DNA of 10,441 nt from Flavobacteriaceae bacterium (GCA_016649785.1 JAENXB010000090.1:1-10441); one strand, 5' to 3'; positions 1-7,481 are shown, numbered from the stretch's first letter. Numbers and translations are program-made. Notes: generated by a model from the sequence alone, not told the origin.

Positions 1-106
1 ACAAATATACAAAAATCGTGCGAAAAGAAACCTTCCGGAAAACAGCGTTATTTTTAACGATACTCGAGGAATAAAAAAAGGACTTGAATATCTCAGACCT
101 TTTGGG
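1..106. other. Intergenic region after the operon
   Basis: No ORF or RNA gene is supported here. It contains a short perfect inverted repeat, CGTTA-TTTT-TAACG (46-59), the palindrome TTCCGGAA (33-40), and the -7-like box at 2-9 on the minus strand. This could be an operon boundary carrying a weak terminator or operator plus a promoter for the next genes to the left, but none of these is a textbook site. Confidence 0.4.
2..9 (-). promoter_or_regulatory. Possible Bacteroidota -7 promoter box facing left
   Basis: On the minus strand this reads TATATTTG, which fits the Bacteroidota sigma-A -7 consensus TAnnTTTG. It lies about 100 bp after the stop of the ATPase gene, in the only real intergenic gap, and would drive a gene or operon left of the window. 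No clear TTG -33 box is visible at the expected 17-23 bp spacing (the region is TTTC/TTTT-rich), so the match is partial. A transcription start would fall outside the window. Confidence 0.35.
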
Positions 107-2257
107 TTAAAAAATTGGCGTAGCTATCAACCTGCCCCCGGTATCCGGGGGCATTCTACTATTTGCAGGTTGTGTGGTTTCCGTTGCGATTCCTGGTCCT
201 CTTACGAAGGCACCGGTATAAATATTAAATTTTAAATCTGGAGCATCATTATACCTGTTTTTATTTGCAAAAACATAATTATCCTGGTAATTCTCATGTT
301 TCTTAATCTTCAATATTTGATCACCATCAAATGCGGCTTTAGATCCACCTCTCATACTTTTGGTACCCGTTTGTTGGTATATTAGATAGAATAACTTGCC
401 ATTAAAAGCCTTCCTTATATCCTTATCTAAATCAATATCCGGTAATTTTTGAAAACTATCAAAAAATACAGCATCACTTCTTTCTATTACCGGAATTTCA
501 TCTTTCCAAATTGTAACTTCATCTATTACGGAAATATTGGCAAGGTTGGAAGGATCAATATATTTTGTAACCTTATCCTTGAACAGTTTACTCTGCGGGT
601 GTTCTTCCAGGGAATAGAACAAGCATTTTAAACCAATTCCGGCCAATTCATTCATAATTTGAAAAACAAATCTGGTTTTTCCGGCTCCCTGTTCAGCATC
701 AATAGTCGTAACGACTGAATGCACAGGTTTTTTTTCTACCTGACCTAAAAACTTGCCAATATCACCTGGGATATTAAATATTTCGTTTTCACCTGTTTCG
801 TGCATTGCATCCCCTAAATTCTTAATTCTTGGATCAATAGGTTTTGTTGTTTCGATGGAAGCCGTTGGAATAGAATTACCCCCGGCAATAATAACCGGGG
901 ATTTTAATCCTTTTTTTGACTTTTTAACCGTTTTGGGCATCGCCTTTTTAACAGGTTTCGGTTTTTGTTCCAGTTTTTGGATTCGTATTGATTGTTCTAA
1001 TTTTTCTGGTTTAGATTTTTTTTTTACGGGCGCCTTAGCTTTTAAGAAAATCAATAAATCTAATTTATCCTTTGAAGAAAACCCTTTTTGCGGCCTGTTC
1101 CAAGAAACGTTATTATCGCTCCATTCAAATTTGAAACGTTTTTTAAGGATAGTTAAATTTACCGGGGCCTGATCCTTCCTATCTCCATCAAAGAAAACCA
1201 TAATTTGCATCCCGGAATTATCAATAATTATCTCACCACCGGGAAAATCAATAAACTCATCATTTGCCAGGGCAGGATCAACTATTCTTAAACCTTTTTT
1301 TTTTGCTTTTTTATTTACTTTTACGACGGCTCCACCTTTTGAAAATTTATAACCGTGAAGCAATTGCCCGTTTTTATTCAATCCTTCACATTTAATCCTG
1401 TTATTACAAGTCCCTCTTGGTACTGATAGGCCAAATGCTTCAACATCTACTGGTTCCTTCGGTGATTTTAAATACTCATCCAGTTCATAAATGGCATCCA
1501 TAACTTGATCATATAAACGATTTTTGTCATTTAGGCGTTCGGTTTTGAATGCATTTCGAAACCTTTTTAAAAGTCGTTCCGCTTTTTCCTTTCCTGGAAT
1601 AGTCCCTTGCAGGCTAATGAAACTTCGCAATAGTGTAATTGCATAATTAATTTTTGTACCGGAAACATAGGCTGTAAGATCCTCAATTAATTTTGTATTC
1701 TCAATTTTCAATTTTATACCATGCTCCTTTGCTTCCTCGTTATCAGATTGATCAAACATCTTGGTAATACCTTCATTTGCCAATTCAAATTCATCGGCCT
1801 TATCACTTGACTTCCTTACATTACGTGATACTGCGGCCTTATTGAAGGCCATGTAAAGTAATCGCACTTGCTGATAACTTAGGGTTTCTTTTTTGGTAGC
1901 ATTGAGAAACCTGCGTAATAGTTTAAATTCTTCACTGAAATTATCGACTATTTTGTAGTCAACTACTTCCTTAACTTTTTTAGTTGCAGCTTTCTTTTTT
2001 GAGGCCGGTTTTTTAACTTGAATGGTTTTTGGCTTATTTTTTTTAACTACTTTTTTACCATTGTGAGCCGTTGCAATGGCTGTTTTTTTAGAGTTGATAT
2101 TGGCCAGGAATGAATCAATCATATTGTCAATTGTCTTATCCTCACCATATAGGTCTAACATATCTTCCACATCTGACCGGCTGTCCCGAATAGCCTTTGG
2201 ATAGTCATTCCAATTGATACTTGATTCTTTATCGGTATAATTACTAACTGTTATCAT
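107..2257 (-). CDS. RadA/DnaB-like ATPase with Lys-rich linkers
   Basis: This is a 716-aa, multi-part protein. The C-terminal third is a RecA-fold ATPase. Walker A is AEQGAGKT (521-528) and Walker B is AVFFD (596-600). A QQTGTKSMRGGS segment (628-639) resembles the RadA/DnaB loop, and KNRYN (666-670) matches the KNRFG/KNRNG signature of RadA and DnaB. Two Lys/Pro/Ala-rich, histone-H1-like linkers (about 57-98 and 407-453) flank a middle part. In that middle part, residues about 349-390 (QIMVFFDG, then FEWSDNNVSWNRP) resemble the 'GFRWSPSNGAWQR' domain of mobile-element polyvalent proteins, by my reading. Residues 100-265 are helical and unassigned. The start is 4 bp after the helicase stop, so the two genes are probably translationally coupled. 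Likely role: DNA remodelling or helicase loading in replication or recombination of the element. The ATPase fold is well supported; the substrate is unknown. Confidence 0.8.
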   Translation of the reverse strand: MITVSNYTDKESSINWNDYPKAIRDSRSDVEDMLDLYGEDKTIDNMIDSFLANINSKKTAIATAHNGKKVVKKNKPKTIQVKKPASKKKAATKKVKEVVDYKIVDNFSEEFKLLRRFLNATKKETLSYQQVRLLYMAFNKAAVSRNVRKSSDKADEFELANEGITKMFDQSDNEEAKEHGIKLKIENTKLIEDLTAYVSGTKINYAITLLRSFISLQGTIPGKEKAERLLKRFRNAFKTERLNDKNRLYDQVMDAIYELDEYLKSPKEPVDVEAFGLSVPRGTCNNRIKCEGLNKNGQLLHGYKFSKGGAVVKVNKKAKKKGLRIVDPALANDEFIDFPGGEIIIDNSGMQIMVFFDGDRKDQAPVNLTILKKRFKFEWSDNNVSWNRPQKGFSSKDKLDLLIFLKAKAPVKKKSKPEKLEQSIRIQKLEQKPKPVKKAMPKTVKKSKKGLKSPVIIAGGNSIPTASIETTKPIDPRIKNLGDAMHETGENEIFNIPGDIGKFLGQVEKKPVHSVVTTIDAEQGAGKTRFVFQIMNELAGIGLKCLFYSLEEHPQSKLFKDKVTKYIDPSNLANISVIDEVTIWKDEIPVIERSDAVFFDSFQKLPDIDLDKDIRKAFNGKLFYLIYQQTGTKSMRGGSKAAFDGDQILKIKKHENYQDNYVFANKNRYNDAPDLKFNIYTGAFVRGPGIATETTQPANSRMPPDTGGRLIATPIF
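133..153. repeat. GC-rich perfect hairpin, 9-bp stem
   Basis: The sequence is TGCCCCCGG-TAT-CCGGGGGCA, a perfect 9-bp inverted repeat with a 3-nt loop in an AT-rich setting. It lies inside the last 16 codons of the ATPase gene and encodes MPPDTGG (residues 702-708) in a tail that looks disordered. On the transcribed strand a T6 run follows only about 18 nt later, so it is not a canonical intrinsic terminator. It could attenuate transcription or protect the 3' end of the long mRNA. Confidence 0.6.
1016..1025 (-). other. Second A10 tract in coding strand
   Basis: Ten consecutive T on the plus strand (A10 in mRNA) encode Val-Lys-Lys-Lys (411-414), at the start of the Lys-rich linker just before the ATPase domain. 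Slippage here would produce an N-terminal form lacking the ATPase. Confidence 0.4.
1295..1304 (-). other. A10 tract in coding strand (slippage candidate)
   Basis: Ten consecutive T on the plus strand, read as A10 in the mRNA, encode Ala-Lys-Lys-Lys (318-321) of the ATPase protein. Runs of nine or more A are known sites of RNA polymerase slippage in bacteria; whether it happens here cannot be told from sequence. Confidence 0.4.
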
Positions 2258-2261
2258 AGTT

Positions 2262-5200
2262 TTAATTTTTTAGGCTTTCAAGTTCTAATAGGATTAATAT
2301 TGCTTTTGCCCTGGCTATTCGTATTCGTTTTGATTTATCATTTGTAGGAGTAGGCTCAAATTTGCCGGAAGGAATGGAACAAGCTTCAGCACTACTTTTC
2401 TCAAATTTATAATCCAGTAGGTTATTCAATTTAGCAAAGTCTTTTACCCTTTCCGGAATGGTTTTTCCTTCAATACCAAACTTTTCTTTTTTCTCAACAA
2501 TCTCATTGTATAATTGTTCCTGATATTCTGTAGTATCAATTTCTGCCAAATCTGCTACTGCGGCTTCCAGTTCCTTAGCTAGTTCTTCTCTGATAAGATT
2601 AATATCTGTATTTTCATCATAACCCCGGTTTTGAAAAAGGGATCTTTGAATTTTCCCTAATGAGGAAACAACCTCTTTGAAATTGTCAAGATTAAAATTG
2701 TATCTACTGGAAAAGGTAGTTTCTAAACGATTGTATGCGCCAATAGCCCTGATAATATCCTTATCGGTATGGTTTCCCTGCTCAATCGCTTTTAATTCAT
2801 CATACACTTTTTGAAACCGTTCAATATCATTCACTATTGATTTTGGAAGACTGTCTAAATCCAAAGTCGGTATTTGTTGAAAATTAATGTAATGCTCATT
2901 GGTATTGGCTATCACTTTGGATGGAAATCTATTGATATATTGTTGAATATCATTTAAATTATTCATCTTCAAATTATCATATCGAATCTTCAATTTTGAA
3001 TAATTATCTAAATCTTCACCCTGTTTCTGAAAAATGAATGCGTTAGCTGATAATTCCTCTTTTATCATTTGCATTTCAAACCTTAGCAACACGTTAATAT
3101 CTGTTACCAGGGCAAACTTAACTTCATTTGGATCCAAAGATGCTTCATCTAGCACATTCCCCCGGTCACTTTTGTTCCACAGATCATTGATCCTGCTTGT
3201 TTTTTCCTCCAATTTTTGAAAAACAAAAACATCCATGGAATTTTCCATAAGCGGCATCACCACACGCACAAAATTGAATTGGTTTTTTTGTCGCCAAACA
3301 CGGCCTTCAAGTTGGCGTATGTCTGTCGGGTTCCAGTTTGGGTACAAATTGTAGAGGACTGTTGATTTTTCCTGTAAATTGATACCTTCTTTAATTGAGG
3401 ACGTCCCTAAAATAACCTTGCAAACCCCTTCATTAAAGGCATCTTTGATTTTCTCCTTATTCGTGGTACTCATTCCACCTTGGATAAATTCAACTTCGTC
3501 AACCTTTAGTTTTGGGTTGCTAATTAATTTCACTCCTTTTTTGTAGCCCAATTCTAATTCAAGATATTCTTTGATGAATTTGAAGTATTGTTTTCCCCGG
3601 TCAATATAAACTACCTGGCCTGAAATTGGTGTGTTTGTTTTTTTGTGGTGTGCTATCACGGTAGCTATGCAGTCCATGGTGTATTTTATCTTAGGACTTT
3701 CATTCACAAATTCCAAATAATCTGTTGGCTCTCCCAAGTCACGATGTGCCACATGGCTTTTTTGGGATTTTCCAACTAGAAAAGGTGATAGCGCATTGTT
3801 TTGCGAATCGGCCATTAGTGACAATAATCTTCCGGGATCATCCTTACTTGCCCCTTCTGCGGCCTTCTTATTTATTTCTGCCTGAATACTTGCTTGGTTT
3901 TCCCCGGCCTGTAAATAGGTTAAAATTTGCTCACTCTTTTCCAGTTTTACTGTCCCCTGGTCTGTAACCTCTGTAGTTTTTGGCAAATTAATCTTGCAGG
4001 GTCTTGGAACATTCGCTTCTTCACCAGTCTTAAAATTAATATGACTGTTGATTAATTTTTGCAGGGATATTCGGTTGTTAAAAGACTTAACCACATTCTT
4101 TTGCTTAATTTCTCCATCAACTCCTACTACATATTCAGAAGTTTCAGCGATATACTGTTCAAAAAATTGAGTAAGATTTATTATGTTGTTATCCTTCATA
4201 TACTTATACGATACCAAACACAACATAGAGTAAATTTCCAATGGGCTGTTGGTAAATGGAGTTGCAGTCAGCAACATCACATTGCGGCCATACTTTCGCT
4301 GAATGTAATTGCATAGAAAAAAAGCCTTAATCCCTCTGTTAGATGGTGATCCACCTTTTACATGAAATTGCTTTTTTTCGTCTTTGCCGGATTTAACCTC
4401 TGAAAATACATTTTTGAAGTTGTGGGCTTCATCAATTACCACATAGTCAAAACCAAGTACCTCAATATCTGCAAGGGTTTCTTTTAGGCCAACGCCAATA
4501 ATTTCACGGAATTTTTCATTCTGTTTTTCTTCGTCCCGTGCTGATGCACCTTCGGTCTGACCTACAATATCGCTCAATTGATTAAAGTGATCCTCCTGGG
4601 TAAATTCGTTAAACCCTATTTTCATTAATCCCTCGTAAGAAACCAATGTAATTGTGTTTTCTTTTACTTTTTTGTCCAGGTTAATATGATCGTACTTGGT
4701 CCCTAAATTGAACCAATCATTCACTTCTATGCCTGTTCCGGTAAGTACTCCTGCAAGATCGCCATCACCGGCCATTTCTTTGATCCAGTTTTTGTAGGTT
4801 GGATTAGGTACTGCAATTACAGGACGTTTACACTTTCCATTTTTCAAAGCTGTAACAACTTCAATAATTGCGGTGATCGTTTTACCCACACCAACATCAT
4901 AGGCTATAATTCCGAAGCCTACCAACTCCATAAATGCGATACCTTCCCTTTGTGCTTTACGAACCTCCAAGGAATTTCCCATGAAGGATCTGCTAACTTC
5001 AATACCAATAGGAATTTTCTGATATTGAAGTGGCGCCGTGGAATTGTACTGGCTATTATAATGTGCATCAATAGCTAACTGATCTTTTGATTCCAGGGCT
5101 TCATATAGAAATATCTTAAATAATCTCTCTCCTTCTTCCCTGGTAACCTTCTTTATTTTATTCCATTCGATTTTGTCAATGTTCCTGGGCTTGTTTTCAT

Positions 5201-5882
5201 TTTCCAGATAATAATTAATTACCTGGTACGAACTTGTTTTTTTTAAGTTTTCTTCGGCTAAATTTCTTAACCAATCCTTATAAGCTTCCTTCAATGTTGA
5301 TTCAGCTTCAAGAATAACTCCGGAGGATTCCTTTAGATTATCAATTTTAAACTTTGTAGGGAAAGTGGAAATTGCTAAAATAATAGGCCGTTCAGATTCA
5401 ACGGGATTTGAAATAGAAAGTACATTCGGCTTTAATTTTTCAAGGGTTGCCAAGTGATCTTCATAAATTCCTGGTCCAAACTTTTCAATAATTATTTCCT
5501 TCTCTTTTTTCAGCTTGGCAATTTTTGTGTATAAATTACCGAATACAAAAACAGGATAAGGCACATACCCATTGGCTGCGGCATCGTAAAATATAACACC
5601 GGCTTTTACCCAATCAAAAATGAGGGTTTTGGATTCACGCACAAAATAAGACTTCCAACTTGTCATAGGTACACCAAGGCTTCTGCGATACCAAACCCAA
5701 GCTTTTATTTCTTCCTTTGTGATACCGGGATTGTACATGGCAACGGTTTCATCAATGGAGAAGGTTTTTGAAGTTGATTTTCCAAGCCCCACATTTGCAC
5801 CCATTAATCCATTGATAAAATGAAGATTGTCTTTAACTAAATCTTCAATCTTACTGTCTAATTTACCGGTATATCTTTTCAT
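2262..5882 (-). CDS. SNF2-type superfamily 2 helicase
   Basis: This is a 1206-aa SF2 helicase/translocase with all core motifs intact. Motif I is DVGVGKT (329-335), motif II is DEAH (484-487), and motif III is LLTATPFTNS (537-546). A lobe-2 strand is QVVYIDRG (756-763), motif V is GTSSIKEGINLQ (826-837), and motif VI is QLEGRVWRQKN (857-867). The order and spacing are SNF2-like, and motif VI is the form seen in phage and plasmid methylase/helicase polyvalent proteins. The roughly 300-residue N-terminus and the helical 930-1160 region are element-specific. The last 26 residues, a basic amphipathic helix, nearly repeat the end of the 80-aa protein just upstream. The start overlaps that gene's stop as ATGA, and the ATPase gene follows after 4 bp. 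Expected activity is ATP-dependent dsDNA translocation or remodelling; a role in genome replication, anti-defence or DNA entry is inference. Confidence 0.93.
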   Translation of the reverse strand: MKRYTGKLDSKIEDLVKDNLHFINGLMGANVGLGKSTSKTFSIDETVAMYNPGITKEEIKAWVWYRRSLGVPMTSWKSYFVRESKTLIFDWVKAGVIFYDAAANGYVPYPVFVFGNLYTKIAKLKKEKEIIIEKFGPGIYEDHLATLEKLKPNVLSISNPVESERPIILAISTFPTKFKIDNLKESSGVILEAESTLKEAYKDWLRNLAEENLKKTSSYQVINYYLENENKPRNIDKIEWNKIKKVTREEGERLFKIFLYEALESKDQLAIDAHYNSQYNSTAPLQYQKIPIGIEVSRSFMGNSLEVRKAQREGIAFMELVGFGIIAYDVGVGKTITAIIEVVTALKNGKCKRPVIAVPNPTYKNWIKEMAGDGDLAGVLTGTGIEVNDWFNLGTKYDHINLDKKVKENTITLVSYEGLMKIGFNEFTQEDHFNQLSDIVGQTEGASARDEEKQNEKFREIIGVGLKETLADIEVLGFDYVVIDEAHNFKNVFSEVKSGKDEKKQFHVKGGSPSNRGIKAFFLCNYIQRKYGRNVMLLTATPFTNSPLEIYSMLCLVSYKYMKDNNIINLTQFFEQYIAETSEYVVGVDGEIKQKNVVKSFNNRISLQKLINSHINFKTGEEANVPRPCKINLPKTTEVTDQGTVKLEKSEQILTYLQAGENQASIQAEINKKAAEGASKDDPGRLLSLMADSQNNALSPFLVGKSQKSHVAHRDLGEPTDYLEFVNESPKIKYTMDCIATVIAHHKKTNTPISGQVVYIDRGKQYFKFIKEYLELELGYKKGVKLISNPKLKVDEVEFIQGGMSTTNKEKIKDAFNEGVCKVILGTSSIKEGINLQEKSTVLYNLYPNWNPTDIRQLEGRVWRQKNQFNFVRVVMPLMENSMDVFVFQKLEEKTSRINDLWNKSDRGNVLDEASLDPNEVKFALVTDINVLLRFEMQMIKEELSANAFIFQKQGEDLDNYSKLKIRYDNLKMNNLNDIQQYINRFPSKVIANTNEHYINFQQIPTLDLDSLPKSIVNDIERFQKVYDELKAIEQGNHTDKDIIRAIGAYNRLETTFSSRYNFNLDNFKEVVSSLGKIQRSLFQNRGYDENTDINLIREELAKELEAAVADLAEIDTTEYQEQLYNEIVEKKEKFGIEGKTIPERVKDFAKLNNLLDYKFEKSSAEACSIPSGKFEPTPTNDKSKRIRIARAKAILILLELESLKN
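2281..2339 (-). repeat. Tail-coding direct repeat, copy 1 (59 bp)
   Basis: This copy encodes the C-terminal helix of the helicase. Aligned by eye with 5889-5953 it differs at about 5 of 59 positions, plus a 6-bp deletion relative to that copy. Both copies are in the same orientation and the same reading frame, and each sits at the very 3' end of its gene. Confidence 0.85.
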
Positions 5883-6121
5883 TTATTAAGTTCTAATTGA
5901 ATTAATATTGCTTTTGCTTTTGCCCTGGCTATTCGCAATCGTTTTGTTTTATCGTTGTCTGTCGTATCGTTCATTCCCGTTACCCTGAGAACATCTTCCT
6001 TTGTTCCTTTAATTTGTATAGGGAAAAAGAATGAAGTAGATTCAAATTCAACACCACCTATTTTTTCAGGGTGCTTTTTAAACCAATTATTATCACTTGT
6101 AATGGTGAGAAATTCGCTCAT
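5879..6121 (-). CDS. Small protein sharing the helicase C-terminal tail
   Basis: This 80-aa protein is of unassigned family. Residues 1-50 look like a small globular domain (a WFKKHPEKIGG segment at 13-23, then a strand-rich stretch to VLRVTG at 44-49). Residues 55-80 form a basic, Ala/Leu-rich amphipathic helix (KRLRIARAKAKAILIQLEL at 60-78) almost identical to the helicase C-terminus. It overlaps the 62-aa gene before it (TAATG) and the helicase gene after it (ATGA), so all three are probably translated in coupling. The shared tail points to a common binding partner or to co-assembly with the helicase. This could be an adaptor or regulator of the helicase, but no biochemical function can be assigned from sequence. 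Confidence 0.75.
   Translation of the reverse strand: MSEFLTITSDNNWFKKHPEKIGGVEFESTSFFFPIQIKGTKEDVLRVTGMNDTTDNDKTKRLRIARAKAKAILIQLELNK
5889..5953 (-). repeat. Tail-coding direct repeat, copy 2 (65 bp)
   Basis: This copy encodes the C-terminal helix of the 80-aa protein. It carries one extra in-frame hexanucleotide (TTTTGC on the plus strand, giving an additional Lys-Ala pair) compared with copy 1, which suggests replication slippage after duplication. The shared DNA starts just before the two stop codons and fades upstream of the Asn-Asp-Lys that opens the tail. Confidence 0.85.
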
Positions 6122-6309
6122 TATATCTCTCTATTAACATTGGGTATGCAGCCAGATATGCTCATTTGCTCATCTACCATCATTTCTATTATTAGTTCTT
6201 CAACCATTTTATAGCCACGTTCATATTGAATTGCATTAAAAACATTCCCGGCAGTTTTGGGAGTTACTTTTTTTAATTCTGCAAAAATTTGATCTCTTAG
6301 CTTTTTCAT
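6121..6309 (-). CDS. Small helical protein, unknown function
   Basis: This 62-aa product is predicted largely helical (KKLRDQIFAELKKV at 2-15 and a second helix near 33-48, GYKMVEELIIEMMVDE). I recognise no family. Support for it being real is positional: ATGA overlap with the methyltransferase stop upstream, TAATG overlap with the 80-aa gene downstream, and no gap anywhere in this run of genes. It could be a small regulator or adaptor of the methyltransferase/helicase module, but that is a guess from context alone. Confidence 0.65.
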   Translation of the reverse strand: MKKLRDQIFAELKKVTPKTAGNVFNAIQYERGYKMVEELIIEMMVDEQMSISGCIPNVNREI

Positions 6310-7016
6310 TTCCTTCTGAATATTAAAATATCGGTTGGTACTCCTGTATTTTTAAAAACCTTTGGCATTCGGTACGCATCAACAAATTCGGCATACTTAC
6401 CTATCATTTCCTTTTCTCTGGAATAGGTTTTATTGTTCCTCATAAAATTTTGGCCGGTAATAAAAACCATCAATCCCCCTGGCTTCAGTAGCAATAAAGA
6501 TTGATACATGAAAAACATTTCCATTTGTTTAATCTTTAACGATTTGAAAAAGCTTGAATATAAATTAGTGGATTTGCCGTATGGAGGGTTCCCAATTACC
6601 AGGTCAAACGGGTAATCCTTTAACCAGGAAACCGGTTTTTTTAATTTTGTGGTTAACCGAGGCTGCTCTAAAAATGCAGTTTCAAAATATTGGTTATAAA
6701 ATTTTGCTTTAGGGTTCCGCTTTTGGGCTATCTCAAAATTTAATGGATCTAGTTCAAATGCGGTGCAATTTTGTGGATGGTCCAGGACTGTTATCATATT
6801 CCCTGTGCCACAAGCCGGTTCCAATACCTTTCCGTTTTCAGGAAACCCATGCCGTTTGGCCAACTTATACATGACCTCACAAAGCCATACCGGAGTAAAG
6901 AAAGAATAAAGCCTATTTTGCCCATCACTTGGCTCATAATTTTCCAAAATAGAGGCTTCCTCATTGCTCAATGATGATTTTTCTAAAATAGATTTTATTT
7001 GATCTTTATCTGTCAT
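6306..7016 (-). CDS. Adenine-N6 DNA methyltransferase (orphan)
   Basis: This 236-aa SAM-dependent N6-adenine methyltransferase has a motif X-like FFTPVWL (39-45) and motif I VLEPACGTGN (64-73) for AdoMet binding. The acidic FELDP (87-91) ends the second strand, and the catalytic motif IV is NPPYG (143-147). The C-terminal FKNTGVPTDILIF (221-233) resembles the 'TGV.TDI' ending of methylase modules in large phage polyvalent proteins. It is short and has little room for a target-recognition domain, so specificity may be loose or supplied by a partner. No restriction endonuclease is nearby. The start abuts the stop of the LEA-like gene (TAAATG) and its stop overlaps the 62-aa gene (ATGA). Most likely it modifies the element's own DNA against host restriction or marks it for replication. 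Enzyme class is firm; role is inferred. Confidence 0.92.
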   Translation of the reverse strand: MTDKDQIKSILEKSSLSNEEASILENYEPSDGQNRLYSFFTPVWLCEVMYKLAKRHGFPENGKVLEPACGTGNMITVLDHPQNCTAFELDPLNFEIAQKRNPKAKFYNQYFETAFLEQPRLTTKLKKPVSWLKDYPFDLVIGNPPYGKSTNLYSSFFKSLKIKQMEMFFMYQSLLLLKPGGLMVFITGQNFMRNNKTYSREKEMIGKYAEFVDAYRMPKVFKNTGVPTDILIFRRK

Positions 7017-7481
7017 TTACACGGTAATTGATTGTCCAAACGCTTCAATGTCTGCGGTGATATGAAGGTTTTTAGGGTTTGAAACTATTCCCAAAATTTC
7101 TGAAAAGGAATTGCCAATAGTTTTCAGGGAAACTTTTACGGGAATATTGGTGATTAACCGGCTGCCATTAGCCGGTAATTGAATGTCTGCTATATTTGGG
7201 GTAGCTATGCCAAGATAAGCCCCTGACTTGCTATAAAAATGTATGTTTTTGAGCAAAATTTGATTGCCAGGTACATCAATGGCCATGTTAGTCGGATTCT
7301 GTACTTCTATATCTGCATCGAAGACAACAATACCATTGACCATGTTTACTTTCTTAACGCTCTTGATCTTGAATTGTAAATTGGTCAAAACCGAATTGTA
7401 CTTGTCGTATTTGTCTTTTCCAAAATAAATAAATCCTCCTGCGGCTATGGCTGCGGCTCCTAATAATAGTTTTATGCTCAT
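7017..7481 (-). CDS. Membrane-anchored LEA-type-2-like protein
   Basis: This 154-aa protein has an N-terminal membrane anchor (LLLGAAAIAAGGFIYF, 5-20), a short basic linker, then a beta-sandwich-like domain (about 32-150). That domain matches the pattern of LEA14/LEA_2 proteins: alternating strands, DADIEVQNPTNMAIDVPG (55-72) with the conserved Asn-Pro, and a late strand after QLPANGS (101-107). I place the start at the ATG at 7481, which overlaps the previous stop as TAATG like other junctions here; a TTG two codons upstream (7487) is the alternative. The domain would lie outside the inner membrane. Such domains bind hydrophobic or envelope ligands in other settings; here the role is unknown. 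Its position at the end of the membrane-protein cluster, just before the methyltransferase, gives no further clue. Confidence 0.7.
   Translation of the reverse strand: MSIKLLLGAAAIAAGGFIYFGKDKYDKYNSVLTNLQFKIKSVKKVNMVNGIVVFDADIEVQNPTNMAIDVPGNQILLKNIHFYSKSGAYLGIATPNIADIQLPANGSRLITNIPVKVSLKTIGNSFSEILGIVSNPKNLHITADIEAFGQSITV

Noticed and set aside
46..59. CGTTA-TTTT-TAACG as intrinsic terminator of the operon
   Set aside because: The stem is only 5 bp and AT-rich, and no T-run follows on the transcribed strand; too weak to call.
753..1172. Plus-strand ORF of 139 codons and others at 449-631, 3034-3219, 3725-3967, 4059-4316, 7794-8069 and 8050-8241
   Set aside because: They lie antisense to genes with clear motifs or tight operon junctions, have low-complexity Phe/Leu/Ser-rich products typical of antisense of Lys/Glu/Asn-rich genes, and show no domain.
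5773..5799. Extra P-loop at the helicase N-terminus (ANVGLGKS, residues 29-36)
   Set aside because: It fits the short P-loop pattern but has no preceding hydrophobic strand and no partner Walker B; the true motif I is at 329-335.
107..7016. DISARM-like or other known defence system (SNF2 helicase plus adenine methyltransferase)
   Set aside because: The helicase and methyltransferase fit, but no DrmA, DrmB (DUF1998) or PLD nuclease DrmC gene is present, and the other genes look like mobile-element DNA-processing genes.
7157..7176. ACCGGCT/AGCCGGT inverted repeat (7-bp stem, 6-nt loop) inside the LEA-like gene
   Set aside because: Short, inside a well-behaved coding frame and without neighbours suggesting an operator or terminator; likely chance.
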